Shown here in pieces: positions 1-10,527 of a DNA stretch of 64,000 nucleotides. The DNA is taken from positions 48,701,501 through 48,765,500 of the forward strand of contig CM065804.1 of assembly GCA_033398695.1 (NCBI GenBank), read 5' to 3'. The DNA comes from Orobanche coerulescens (lineage: Eukaryota > Streptophyta > Magnoliopsida > Lamiales > Orobanchaceae). A program made the translations under genes and the position numbers. The notes beneath the pieces are model-generated. The model saw only the letters and a program-made list of their open reading frames with translations, made no database searches and was not told the origin of the DNA. The first letter of the stretch is position 1. Each line of letters begins with the position of its first letter.

Positions 1-82
1 TTTGAAAGAAACCTTCAATCTCCCACCTTATTATGCTTCTTGTGTTCAATGTATCACTTTATGGACATTAAAAATATTTTCT

Positions 83-90
83 ATATAAAT
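83..90 (+). promoter_or_regulatory. TATA-like box of the pogo transposase
   Basis: TATATAAA lies about 45 bases before the transposase ATG at 134 in AT-rich DNA. The position suits a plant core promoter with a short leader. Assigned only from motif and spacing. Confidence 0.4.
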
Positions 91-133
91 ACAAGATCAA
101 AATAGGTTAACACAAACAAATCATACACACAAC

Positions 134-1781
134 ATGGCTTCCTATCTTAAAGGTATGAAAAAAACAACAATGACAGATAAGATTCAAAGAGCATTATGCA
201 AGCAGAACAAGGATAATCCAAGTCTCACTCAAAAGCAATTGCAAGAATGGGTTCATAGTAACTATGGTTTGCAGGTGAGTCAAGCGACAATATCGAATAC
301 AGTTAAGCGTTCTTTAGAGTATCTCTCACTTGCTCCCGAAAGATGCGATGTTAAGCGACACAAACCGGCAAAATTTCCTGACCTAGAAAAATCTCTCTAT
401 GAATGGATTCTTCAATATCAAGAACATGTGAATATGATAGGTGAACTAATCATCGAGAAGGCGAAAAAGTTTATGAAAGATATGTATCCAGTAGATACTC
501 CAGACTTTACTTTTTCTATTGGTTGGCTTGGAAAGTTCAAAGCAAGATATGGAATTAAAAATTTCCGGCGTTTCGGAGAGAGTGGATCTGTTGAAATGGA
601 GGGCCTGAAGGACAAATTAAAATTCATAAGATACAAAGTTGATCAGTTTGAAATGAAAGACATCTTTAATATGGATGAAACAGGTTTGCTTTTTTATTAT
701 TTTATTTTATATTTTGTACTTTAGTGATGTAATTATTTACATGTTTTGATCTTAAACAGGTTTGTTTTTTAGACTTCAACCGGATCATTCCCTTGCAACA
801 ATGCAGCTTGAATGGAAAAAACAAGACAAGGAAAGACTAACTGTTGCTATTTGCTGTAATGAGGACGGTTCGGAAAAACTTCCTTTATGGATTATTGGGA
901 AATATGCTAAACCAAGGTGCTTCAAGAATGTAAACTTGAAGAGTCTGAACTGTGAGTACCGTGCTAACAAACGAGCTTGGATGACTGGTGTGTTATTTGA
1001 AGAATATGTTCTCCAACTTGATAAAAAAATGGTTGAAAGAAAAATTCTCTTGATTGTGGATAATTTCCCTGCTCATCCAAAAATTATTGAAGGATTACGA
1101 AATGTTGAATTATTTTTTTTGCCACCAAACACAACTTCAAAAATTCAACCTTGTGACGCGGGGATGATACGAGCTTTTAAGATGCATTATCGTCGTCAAT
1201 TTTATAGAAGTCTTTTGGAGGGTTATGAATTAGGGGTTCCAAATCCAGCAAAAATAAATGTATTAGATGCAATGAATCTTGCAATTTCAGCATGGACTAT
1301 GGATGTTCGTGCAAATACAATTGCGAACTGCTTTCGTCATTGTAAACTTTGATCAACAGATAACATGACTTTTGAGAACTCAGATGAAGGTGGTGAAAGC
1401 ACTCAAGAACTCCAGAATTTGATCAAAGAGTTGGGTTATCGCAATGCAATGGATGTCGAAGATGTTCTGACTCACCCATAAGAAAATGTATTTGCACAGT
1501 TGTTGACTGATGAAGAAATTATTGAAAGCGTTATTGGAATTAATAAAGATGATATCGATGAAGAAGATGATGAAAGTTCTACAATGGAGCCCCCTTCGCG
1601 AAACGAAGCTATTAAAGCTGCAATCACATTGAACAATTTCTTGTTGAGCTATGAGAAAACAACACCAGAAGTTCTTACCATGCTAAGGAAAATTAGAGGA
1701 TTCAAGGGGAAATTGATTTCAACAAAAAACAAAAGACAATTGAGTCATTTTTCAAGAAACCATCATAAATCATTCATGTAA
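134..1781 (+). pseudogene. pogo/CENP-B-like transposase, one intron, two in-frame stops
   Basis: Transposase that would bind the element's ends and cut and rejoin DNA in the nucleus. Exon 1 (134-683) gives an N-terminal helix-turn-helix (residues about 12-60) and a CENP-B/Tc5-type DNA-binding region (about 85-150, with the FSIGWLGKFKARYGI stretch). The first catalytic Asp is in FNMDETG at the exon end. Exon 2 starts at 760 in the correct phase. It carries the second Asp (LLIVDNFPAH) and the third (PPNTTSKIQPCDAG), with 31 residues between them, within the pogo-type range. The frame stops at TGA 1350-1352, but the same frame continues past a second stop (TAA 1479-1481) to TAA at 1779-1781, with an acidic tail typical of the family. 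This copy is therefore probably a recent pseudogene with all three Asp residues still present; a shortened protein ending at 1349 cannot be excluded. Confidence 0.82.
684..759 (+). other. Intron in the pogo transposase
   Basis: A 76-base AT-rich intron. The donor is CAG|GTTTGC at 684, the acceptor AAACAG|G ending at 759. Removing it keeps the frame and completes the conserved MDETG catalytic block, with phase 1 at the junction. Without removal, the frame stops inside this stretch. Confidence 0.75.
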
Positions 1782-1929
1782 TATGCTATATATAAGGAAT
1801 TATTAATTTATATTTTATATGGGGTCTAAAGAAATTATCAAAAATATATTATCTTATAATTTTAGTGAATTATTAATTTAGCACCCTATCCCCGAGTCGG
1901 GACCGGCAAAAAATATTATCTTAGAGAGT

Positions 1930-1971
1930 TTATTAAATAATCGAGTATTAATTTATCGAGTTTCTACTGTA
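1930..1971 (-). repeat. Right terminal inverted repeat of Pog and TA target site
   Basis: On the minus strand the element begins CAGTAGAAACTCGATAAATT at 1969 and continues with a second ATTAATACTCGATTATTTAA-like block. TA at 1970-1971 is the presumed target duplication. Just outside, the copia reverse transcriptase frame reads KIAFLIL and then breaks. The partner repeat is outside the window, so the pairing is inferred. Confidence 0.65.
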
Positions 1972-3946
1972 ATATTAAGAACGCAATTTTGCTCCCACTA
2001 ACCTTCTTGTAAATACAAGGCTCCTCTTCGTTTTGGACAAAATCAAACTCTTTGACTGTCTCGTTAAAATGAAGATTCCAACTCCGTGAAGCTTGCTTCA
2101 GTCCATAAATGGCACGCTGAAGTTTGCATACTTTATGAATATTGGTTTGAGATATGAATCCCTTAGGTTGTTCCATGTAAATCTCCCCCTCGAGGAATCC
2201 ATTTAGGACTGCCGTTTTCACATCCATTTGCCATATTTCATAATCTAAGTGGGCTGCTATGGCAAGCATCATTCGAATAGATTTAATCATAGCTACAGGC
2301 GAGAAGGTCTCTAAGTAATCGATTCCTTCTCTTTGGGAATAACCCTTTGCCACAAGCCTGCCCTTATAGGTATCAACCTTGCCATCTCCATCAGTCTTTC
2401 TTTTATAGATCCATTTGTTTCCAATAGGCACTATGCCTTTAGGACGATCTACTAAAGTCCAGACCTGATTAGCATGCATTGAGTCTATCTCAGCTTCCAT
2501 AGCTTCTTGCCACTTGGTGGAGTCAACATCTACCATCGCTTGGTCGTATGTAGAAGGATCATTCTCTTGACTACTTTCTGTCATCTCATGGACACCCAGT
2601 TCCTCTTGATGCAGATATCCATACCTCTCAGGTAATTGAAAAATTCTACTAGACTTGCAAGGTTGTGTTTGTATTTCAGAAGGTTGGGTTCTAATATCTT
2701 TCATAGGTGTCTCATTTGGTGTTTCTTTTATTTATTCTAAAGAAATATTTCTACCTGCCCCTCCTTCCTGAATAAACTGATCTTCCAGGAAGTGTGCTTG
2801 TATAGCAACGATGATCCTATGATCTTCGTGCATGTAGAATAGATATCCCATGGAATCCCCTGGATATCCTATGAAATGACCTTTCACAGACCTAGTTTCC
2901 AATTTCTCTACTTTAGTCCTCTTGACATAAGCAAGGAATCCCCAAATCCTAATGTGATTAAGACTTGGTTTCCTACCTCTCCACATCTCATGGGGAGTCT
3001 TAGGAACGGATTTGGAAGGACATCTGTTCAAGATGTGCACAGCAGTAAGGAGCACGTAACCCCACAGATAAATCGGTAGATCAGTATAGTTAAGCATGGA
3101 GCGAACCATGTCCAACAAGGTTCGGTTCCTTCTTTCTGATACACCATTTAATTGTGGAGTAGCTGGAGGAGTGAATTGTGACATTATTCCTAGTTCTTTT
3201 CAGAACTCATCAAATTAAGTACTCATGTACTCACCACCCCGGTCTGACCGAAGAGTCTTAACACGGTTACCTGTTTGATTTTCAACTAGGGCTTTAAATT
3301 CCTTGAATTTATCAAAAGCTTCAGACTTATGTTTCATTAAGTACACGAATCCATACCTGGTATGGTCATCAGTGAATGTAATGAAATACTGAAAGCCATC
3401 TCGTGCCACTTCAAAAGGGCCACAGATGTTGGTATGGATCAATCCAAGTTTTTCAGCAGCTTTTTCAAAAGTCCCTGTGAAGGGTAACTTAGTCATTTTG
3501 CCTTGAAGTCAAGATTCACAAGTTGGGTAGGGATCTGATCCCAATGGACCCGTATGCCCATCTTTCTCCATTTTATGAACCTTGGTCTGACCGATATGAC
3601 CAAGTCTAAGATGCCACTTAAGTGCTTGGTTCGTTTCATCCCTACCACGCTTCTTAGTTATAGTGTTCACAGTTGTTTTATTCTTTTGATTTAAATAGTA
3701 TAAACCATTTAATAATGTATCAGTACCAACAAATTTATTTCTAAAATAAATACGACAGGACCCATCTCCAATAAAGAAGTGAAATCCCTTTCGGTCCATG
3801 ACCAGAATTGATACAATATTTTTGTGCCCCTTGGGCGAAACAAGTACATCATCTAAAGTAAGAATAAAACTAGATTCTAAATCCAACATAAGTGATCCGA
3901 TATCATAAGCCTCGACACTATGCCCACTTCCGACAGTGACCATCAC
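1972..3946 (-). pseudogene. Copia A pol: protease C-part, integrase, reverse transcriptase (broken)
   Basis: One reading frame interrupted by three stops (at about 3509, 3215 and 2732). Downstream in minus direction: protease C-terminal part and the pre-integrase zinc region (WHLRLGHIG). The integrase core has its Asp residues in FTDDHTRYGF and LRSDRGGEY and its Glu in GVSERRNRT. The copia reverse transcriptase (RVT_2) has FSPVAMIKSIRMMLAIAA and the first catalytic Asp region QMDVKTAVLNG. The reverse transcriptase ends at KIAFLIL, immediately before the usual YVDD catalytic box, because Pog is inserted there. These domains would replicate and integrate the element. The stops and the insertion make this copy non-functional. 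Confidence 0.88.
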
Positions 3947-4881
3947 CTCAGCTTCCTACTTCGTTCCAGATCCTGATTCATTATACAAATGTGAGAACTC
4001 GCACCGGAATCAAGTATCCAAGAAGTAGAATATACAGTTACAGAACAATTTATTTCTAAAACCAGTAGTTCCGTACCTGAAAGCGCATTACGGTCAAGCT
4101 TTGGACAGTACCTCTTCCAGTGGCCTAGCTCACTGCAGTTGAAGCATACATCCATTTTCTTGGCCCCCTGCTCTTTTGAACCATTGGGGCCTTGCCCTTT
4201 CCCTTGTTGATCTTGGCTATTGGACCTAACTGCTTCTTGTTCTTTTTCTTCTTATTCTTGGACTTCCATGTCCCAGAAGAAATCACAAGTGCAGCTTCCT
4301 TTCCCTTTGTCTTCATCTGAGACTGGGCAGTCGTCAGTTTGTTCATTATCCTAGATAAGTTACATGCAATCTCATTGCAGTTGAAGTTCATGGTAAATTG
4401 TGAAAAGGAGTTAGGAAGTGACTGCAGGATAAGGTCAGTTTGGAGAGATGCATGCATCTGAAAATCAAGAGCTTCCAATCTCTCAATCATCGAGATCAAC
4501 TTGAGGACATGGTCCCCAACCCTCTCTCCTTCCTTCATCCTGGTGCCGAATAATTGCTTCGATATCTCATATCTTGCAGTTCGTCTATGCTCTCCATAGA
4601 GCTCAGCCAGGTGCGATAAGATGGCTCTCGAAGACGTCATCTTTTCATGGGCACGTTGAAGCTCATTGGTCATTGAGCCTAACATTTACCCATTTCTCAT
4701 GGGCATTGACATCTTCCTGATTGGCTCGGGTTCTTGCAGGAGCCGCTGGTATGTCCGCCTCCAAGACGTATCCCAGCATTTCCATAGTTAGGACAATCCT
4801 CAAGTTCCGAAGCCAGTCCACATAGTTCGGACCAGTCAGGATGTTCTTTTCAAGTAGTATAGCACGTGGGTTCATTGTCAT
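3943..4881 (-). pseudogene. Copia A gag and protease N-part (frameshifted)
   Basis: Capsid-type protein opening at ATG 4881 (MTMNPRAILLEKNILTG...). It is the start shared with H gag at 63747, which supports this start. Three overlapping pieces in different frames (4663-4881, 4125-4685, 3943-4155) show two frameshifts. The middle piece has the UBN2/retrotran-gag region followed by a basic lysine-rich tail. The last piece has a CCHC zinc knuckle (CFNCSELGHWKRYC) and the aspartic protease motif WILDSGASSHI. The protease Asp is kept. Confidence 0.82.
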
Positions 4882-6419
4882 ATTGAGAGTTTTGTTAACT
4901 GCAGAGAATAATTTAAGATTCGTTAGTGATTATTTAATTATGATCCGAGTAAAGAATTTATGGACTTTCTTTATTCATAACTCGGCTCCCACTATTTTAT
5001 CGGCATTTACACACTCCCATGTTAAATTCGGAAGTCTTTGGTGACTTCATAGTGGTGATCGATTTCTTTACAAAGTTTAATAGAGGGCAACCCATACGGT
5101 TTCTATTCTATTATTCTTTATAAAGTGGTGTCTAATACCAACCCATCTAATGGATGATTCGATCTTCTTTTACCCCTAATTCACTTGCCCTCAACCCATT
5201 CGGTTTCTATGGCTCGCTGAACTATCTAAGTTTAAACCGTCAACTCCTATTAGTCTGACAATTGAATCTTACCCGGCAACCCATACAGTTTATAGGGGTT
5301 TGATTTGTCACAACCAAAGGCATCTAATGCACTCTAGGAATTTATCAACTTTCCCCAAAAATATTACCCCGACATACTCGGAAGAATAATATTCCGGTTT
5401 AGATTTCAATTTTCCATGAGTTTGACGGAGGGTAGGAAATCTCGTAACCTTTATAACTTAGTGTTTGTAAGTGGGAGTATTAACGTGATTATATGTTACA
5501 CTTTGCACATTAATCCGTTTATAAGCGCGATTTGTCGGTTTGTTTGTTTGTCATACAATATGAAAACATACACAACCTAAAACTAACAACATGTAGTTCA
5601 TGGACCGTTCCTAGAACAAAAACGTCATAATCTAATTACATGTATTCGGTCTTGAATCTTGGTCTTCTCGAGCGGATCTTCCTCCGGTCTTCGTCATTAC
5701 ATATAAATTTTACATTTGAAAACTTGCATCCTATATAAATTTTCTAGTAAAATAAATAGGCTCAAAAAGGCCTTTACAACCCAATCGAACAAAACAAACG
5801 ATTCAAAACTAGGTCCATGAACTACATCCCCATTCAAAATTATTGCAACAATTACATTAAAATAAATGGCAATAATGATTAATCTAAAAATGATCTAATC
5901 AACAAAAAATAATCCAACAATTAGAATTAATCCAATTAATTCACTTAACCGTTAATTTTAATTTGCTCCGGACAAAATAAATATTTCATTAAATTAATTC
6001 CCTTAAAATAAAATTACCATAATTATATTTTAGTCAAATTAAATCCAATTTAATTTGCGGAAAATTATTTTACCGAACGAAATATAAAAGCGAGTCGGAA
6101 AACACAAAGCCGGCCAAGCTCATGTGGCTGACCAAATTGACCAGCCCATTGACCAGAAACCCGAGTCAGCTGGTCCTAACAATTTTCCGGCTCATTTTTT
6201 CGTCCCGAATCCAAAAATAATATTTTTCTAATTTTTATATTACACAATTAAATCAGTTTTTCAAAAGAAAAATAGATTTATATTATAACATAAAAGCATG
6301 AAAAATAATTTTTAGATGAACAATTAAACATCAACAATTAAAACAGTTATGATACTAAATCATAAAAAATAATCAAGCATTCCAAATGCAAATATCGAAT
6401 ATACGATCGCATAGACCTC
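4882..6419 (-). other. Untranslated leader of copia A
   Basis: About 1.5 kb without coding signal between primer site and gag. It is the reverse-complement counterpart of H's leader (44412-45019 plus 62724-63746). Three copies of a phrase like CAACCCATACGGTTTCTAT lie at about 5088, 5195 and 5275. A (GTTTGTTT) stretch and AT-rich blocks are otherwise unremarkable. Confidence 0.7.
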
Positions 6420-6431
6420 TCTCCGATACCA
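6420..6431 (-). other. Primer binding site of copia A
   Basis: The minus strand reads TGGTATCGGAGA one base inside the LTR end (...CCGAATCCCAACA). This matches the initiator-Met tRNA-type primer site of plant LTR elements and fixes both LTR end and direction. Confidence 0.8.
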
Positions 6432-6883
6432 TTGTTGGGATTCGGTGATAAAAATCGAATTACGCAGCGGAAAATAAACCGGTCCAACCGGATAAAACCA
6501 AACTCCAAAAATAGACCGATCAAGCATCATATAAACGAATATAAATAACGAGGATGAAAAACAAAGAATACTTGCCCTCGTAGTCCTTTGATAATATAAT
6601 CTTCGAAGGAAAAACCCGAGCAAGCCTTTTCCCGATTACCGACACGAACACGAATCCAATTCGTTGTAGCTTGTTTGAATGATCCAACACCGAAAATGCC
6701 GAATGTCTCTACTTCACACGCGTCGGATATTGATCGGAAAAATAGTATGTCAATTCGTTCTCAAAGAACACGGCTAGGAATTGACACAATCTTCTCTTCT
6801 TCATTTTCTTTCTCTCTAAGATGAACCAAGAAATTGAAGAACTTATTTCTCCTCCTCACCAATATGTCTCACGGCTGATGTTA

Positions 6884-6906
6884 TGTGTGTGTGTGTGTGT
6901 GTGTGT
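6884..6906. repeat. (TG)n microsatellite
   Basis: An uninterrupted TG run of about 11 units inside the LTR of A. H's LTR has no such run at the matching place. Confidence 0.9.
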
Positions 6907-7351
6907 TTATTTTACAAGTCATGTTCAAAACAAAGACAAACACACCATTTTTATATAACTAATGAGATAATATTATGAGATATGGAATCTTATCCCAAGT
7001 CGTCATCATTTGCCATATAAAATACACCTCACATGTTAGAAAGTAACATGGAAGGTGTGGAGAAGGTGAGGGGGCGGCCCACTTGGTATTAGGTGAGAAA
7101 ATGAGCCGAGCCACTCGGTTCGGGTACCGGACATTCGCGTGTCTAGTCCGTTAAATACACTTCGTTTTATCCCAAATCTATTTATACTTAATTAATTAAT
7201 CTAATTAATTAATTTTATCAAATATAAAATTATAATAATATATTTCCAAGAATAAATTATTTATGAATTAAATTAATTACCCGGTAATTCATTTCAATTC
7301 ACTTGACCGCATTATTTATCAAATAAATCAAATTAGATATCTAATATCTAA

Positions 7352-7764
7352 TTTTTTTTTTTTTTTTTTTTTAAAAAACCGAAATTTATTAAATGGACCA
7401 GAAATGTGGGGGGACGAGGCCCACTACACGCCCAAAGAGAATGAGGGAGGACGAGCCACTCTACACGCCCCAATTAACGGCAATAATGTAGAGGAGATTA
7501 TTTAAACCTAACATATGGAAAATTATTTTTATCGAGCCTAATCAAGCCATGAATCTTCCCGGGCAGAACAGACGGGCTATAAAGCTGAAAATTTCTGAAC
7601 TTATATCCTTCATTAGCCAGGTGGTCCGCAATGGTGTTCCCTTCCCTATAAATGTGAGAGAATGAGATATCCATGACACGCCTGAATGATGCAATTTTGT
7701 GACAGATGTTTAGCACTTGCCAATTACCCTTGTTAGGCGAGTTGACTAGAGAAAGTGCAATGGC
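7352..7764 (-). mobile_element. 5'-truncated LINE tail with poly(A)
   Basis: A non-LTR retrotransposon fragment on the minus strand. It consists of the end of the second open reading frame (7498-7716), a short 3' untranslated region and a 21-base poly(A) tail (T run at 7352-7372). The equivalent LTR in H has TATCTAATATTCATAATGAG without the insert, giving an empty-site comparison. A short duplication like TAATAT(C)TAA flanks it. Truncation at the 5' end is the usual outcome of target-primed reverse transcription. Confidence 0.75.
7498..7716 (-). pseudogene. LINE ORF2 C-terminal fragment (RNase H tail)
   Basis: 72 residues containing FSHIYREGNTIADHLANEG, the signature end of the RNase H domain found at the C-terminus of plant L1-type LINEs and related RNase H-like proteins. 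No endonuclease or reverse transcriptase part remains. Its position just before a poly(A) tail supports a LINE rather than a host RNase H gene. Confidence 0.72.
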
Positions 7765-8792
7765 CTTAATATTAATGAAGAGATAATAAATACATATTTA
7801 TCCATCCAATATCCTTGTGCGCGACTCTGTAGGTCCGTCTTAGTCGTCAATGGGAGGAACCAAGGAGTACGGGTAACACTTAGCCAGTCTAGTGCTTCGT
7901 ACCGTAACCTAACTAAGAATGAATGATCAGATCATTCCAAAACCATTATGTCGTGAATACTGTATACATATAAACCCTTCAATCATATGTCCCGGTCAAG
8001 TATTAGGGTCACAGTAAAGTCAAACCCTACTGTAACTTGACTCTATGCTTTCTGTTAATGCAAACTGAGATCATCGAGCTCTCGTGTATCAAATACAACT
8101 AGCTCTAAATGCTTTGGCCAAAGACTTATAATCTCATTTGCCATTAACCACATAGGACATTTACCTGCTCACTTACAGGAGAAAGAATTCTATCTTGGTA
8201 TTCAGTAGAGACTGCTACTTGCCCACTAAGTTGCATTTCGAGGTTGACCCCACACACCGGCGATTGGAACGAACTACTCTAATGACTAACTTAATATCAC
8301 AAGCACATCTCCTACTGAAACCTCAAGACAAAGGTCAACGTATACCTATCACAACCTTTTGATCCAGTCATTGACAATCCCTGAGTGATATCCATGTGAC
8401 CGAATCGAGGTGAGTCGTGTTCGAGTATACTAATCTCACTAGCATACCTATAACGTGTGCTCCCACTAATCCTTAGTGAATACCGGCACTTTACATGTCA
8501 AAGTACATGTTATACAAGTCTTGTCTAAACTTATTGCCCAGTTAAGTTTTATCGACTTGCGAACGAGTTAAGATTTGAGCTCTAAACACTTCCAATGCCT
8601 ATCTCCTTATCTCCATAAGGAGTAGAATGTTTGCTCTCAAATGCAAGGACTATTATTCTATATACCAAATCACAATGCCAGTGATATACAATAATATAGA
8701 AATAATTATTGCCTTGTTAAATATTCATATATACAATACATATGCTCTCACTCTCTCATCCTCTGAGTGGCATTCGAGGGCATATCCCTAAA

Positions 8793-8910
8793 GAATAGCT
8801 AACCTAATTATCGGAGGGTGTGTGAGAGGGTGTCAGCGAGCTGGCTGCTTACTTGTGAGTAACTTCCAAGGGCCGAGTCCAGTAGTCACCCTCTAAAGAA
8901 ACACACAAGA
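8793..8910. other. Unassigned spacer
   Basis: Between the decayed outer end of A's LTR and the tandem array. No coding or repeat structure is recognised. Confidence 0.4.
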
Positions 8911-10050
8911 AAGTTTTCCGGCTGTGTCGAGAACAAGATTCCGGCGACTTGCTCCGGTGGGTAGTGTGAGCGAACGGCATTCTCTAACATGGGCGTTCGA
9001 TAACCAACCTGGTAGTCGGGCGATCATGGTGCGGGTGTTGCTTGCTTGTGCAAACATCGCAGCAGAGAAGCTAGATTTTGTATTTGAGATGTTTTCCGTG
9101 AGTTGGTTGGTTCGGTCGAGCGGTCACCTCCGCCGCTCGTGGGCTTTTTTTGGCATTTTGTCGAACGGGATTTTGGTAAGCTGCTTAGGTGGGCAGTCTC
9201 AGTGAGCTACGTACCGGTACGTGAGCGTTTGATAACCTATTAGGTCGTCGGACGAGCATGGTGAGGCAGTCGCTTGTTGGGGCAAAACATCGTAATGGGA
9301 TGCCATGTTCTGCGATTAGATGCATGTTAGGAAATTGCTCGGTGGGTTCGGTAAAGCGGTGCCCCATTGCTTGTGGGCGTTTCCTAGTAATTATTCGACC
9401 GAGATTTCAGTTAGCTGCTTCGGTGGGTAGCCTGAGGGAGCGACCTACCGGTACGTGAGTGTTCGATAACCTAGGTGGTCGGGCAAGCACGGTGAGGCGG
9501 TCGTTTCTTTGGGCAGAACATTGTAGTGGAGAGCTATGTTCTTTGAGTTGATGCGTTGCTAGTAAAATGCTCTGTCTATTCGGTTGTGCGGTCCCTTTTT
9601 CATCGTGGGATTTTTTGGCAATGTTGCGAACAAGATTTCAGTGAGCTACTTTGGTGGGTAGCCTTTGCAAATGACGTACCGATACGTGGCCGTTCGATAA
9701 CCTAATTGGTGGTCGGGCGAGCATGGTGAGGCGGTCGTTTGTTTGGGTAAGACATCAAATTGGAGTGCTATGTTCTTGAGTCGAAGCATTGCTCTTGAAA
9801 CGCTCCGTCGGTTCGGTAGTGCGGTCCTTTTTGCTCGTGGGCTTTTTTCGGCAATGTTGCGAACAAGATTTCAGTGAGCTGCTTTGGTGGGTAGCCTTTG
9901 CAAATGACGTACCGGTACGTGGGCGTTAGATAACCTAATTGGTGGTCGGGCGAGCATGGTGAGGCGGTCGTTTGTTTGGGTAAGACATCGGAGTGGAGTG
10001 CTATGTTCTTGAGGCGAAGCATTGCTCTTGAAATGCTCGGTCGGTTGATT
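8911..10050. repeat. Tandem array, unit about 232 bp, about five copies
   Basis: The phrase CGTGGG(C/A)TTTTTT.GGCA recurs at about 9138, 9371, 9605 and 9836 (spacings 233, 234, 231). Each unit also has GAACAAGATTTCAGTGAGCTGC, a GGTGGGTAGCC block, GTTCGATAACCTA, GTCGGGCGAGCATGGTGAGGCGGTCG and a central palindrome ACGTACCGGTACGT (exact at 9209-9222 and 9907-9920; decayed at about 9445 and 9674). The left copies are more divergent than the right. Frames in this array arise from the repetition and are not called as genes. Confidence 0.85.
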
Positions 10051-10054
10051 GATA

Positions 10055-10216
10055 CCTTGTTCCTAATATTTAAATATGGCGTGTTCCTATCAGATGTTTG
10101 ATGTTGCTTCAGTGAAATATTCAAGTTTGTTGGTCCCTTGTCCCTAATATTTAAAGATGGTGTGTTCCTATCGGACGGTTGGTGTTGTTTCAGTGAAATA
10201 AAAATCAAGTTTCTTG
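10055..10216. repeat. Two-copy tandem repeat, period about 81 bp
   Basis: CCTTGTTCCTAATATTTAAA at 10055 recurs as CCTTGTCCCTAATATTTAAA at 10136, each followed by a TGGTGTGTTCCTATC...TTCAGTGAAAT block. It lies directly between the 232-bp array and the F LTR remnant. Confidence 0.8.
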
Positions 10217-10264
10217 ATTGTGAGCTCGATTGGATGCTATGTTTTGTTGTCAGCTCCTTGTGGG

Positions 10265-10514
10265 TATCAGACTGATAGAAGACGAGATTTTAATGGTTTA
10301 CCTCGGACTGATAGAAGATAAGGTGGAAAAGGTTGATCTTGAGCCTATAGAAAAAGGTACGAAGAGAGGACGTAGGCACGTCTGGCCGAACCTCTATAAA
10401 TCTTGTGTCGTTTAATTTCCGCAAGATAGCTACGCTTCTGCAATGCAAAAGAGTTTGAAGACTCTACTCCTTAATATAATACACCCTTCTAAGTGGGGTG
10501 CCAATTTTCCAACA
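10265..10514 (+). repeat. Remnant of F 5' LTR
   Basis: Matches the last part of F's 3' LTR (38622-38940): GATAGAAGACGAGATT, TTACCTCGGAC, the stretch around CTCTATAAAT and the end AAGTGGGGTGCCAA...CAACA. The outer about 900 bp expected from the 3' LTR are missing and replaced by the tandem arrays. Confidence 0.75.
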
Positions 10515-10516
10515 AC

Positions 10517-10527
10517 TGGTATCAGAG
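10517..10527 (+). other. Primer binding site of F
   Basis: TGGTATCAGAG two bases after the LTR end CAACA, the standard initiator-Met tRNA primer match. Confidence 0.75.

Larger units (their letters stand above)
1..1969 (+). mobile_element. Pog: pogo-type DNA transposon, left end outside window
   Basis: A cut-and-paste DNA transposon of the Tc1/mariner superfamily, pogo branch. It carries a split transposase gene (134-1781). Its right terminus reads CAGTAGAAACTCGATAAATT inward on the minus strand and is followed by the dinucleotide TA (1970-1971), the target duplication expected for this superfamily. The terminus resembles, from memory, the CAGTA...CTCTATAAATTAATA ends of plant Emigrant/Lemi1 elements. 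It interrupts copia element A inside the reverse transcriptase gene, so it is younger than A. The left terminus and the rest of A should lie left of the window. Confidence 0.82.
1972..8792 (-). mobile_element. A: Ty1/copia retrotransposon, 3' part cut by Pog
   Basis: Minus-strand copia element read right to left: 5' LTR (6433-8792), primer site (6420-6431), long leader (4882-6419), gag (about 3943-4881), and protease-integrase-reverse transcriptase (1972-4155) in the copia order with integrase before reverse transcriptase. RNase H and the 3' LTR are missing because Pog is inserted and the window ends. Element H at 42416-64000 is the same family in opposite orientation: the LTR ends, leader and first residues of gag match. 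Confidence 0.88.
6433..8792 (-). repeat. 5' LTR of copia A (with LINE insertion)
   Basis: Same LTR family as H 42416-44411 in reverse: shared blocks include the outer end (GGCATTCGAGGGCATA...), the TAATATCTAATAT block and the inner end CCGAATCCCAACA. It is about 2,360 bp against 1,996 bp in H; most of the excess is the LINE tail at 7352-7764. The outer terminus has decayed (expected TGTTGGGAG, seen as TTTAGGGA). No TATA-box call is made. Confidence 0.8.

Noticed and set aside
6360..6623. 87-codon minus frame across A's primer site and LTR end
   Set aside because: Spans LTR boundary and primer site, so it is not a gene.
8911..10050. Array as rDNA spacer
   Set aside because: I considered it because plant rDNA spacers have such subrepeats, but no rRNA sequence is adjacent and nothing specific supports it.
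9185..10208. Several 60-146-codon frames in the tandem array
   Set aside because: They follow the repeat unit rather than any protein family and break between units.
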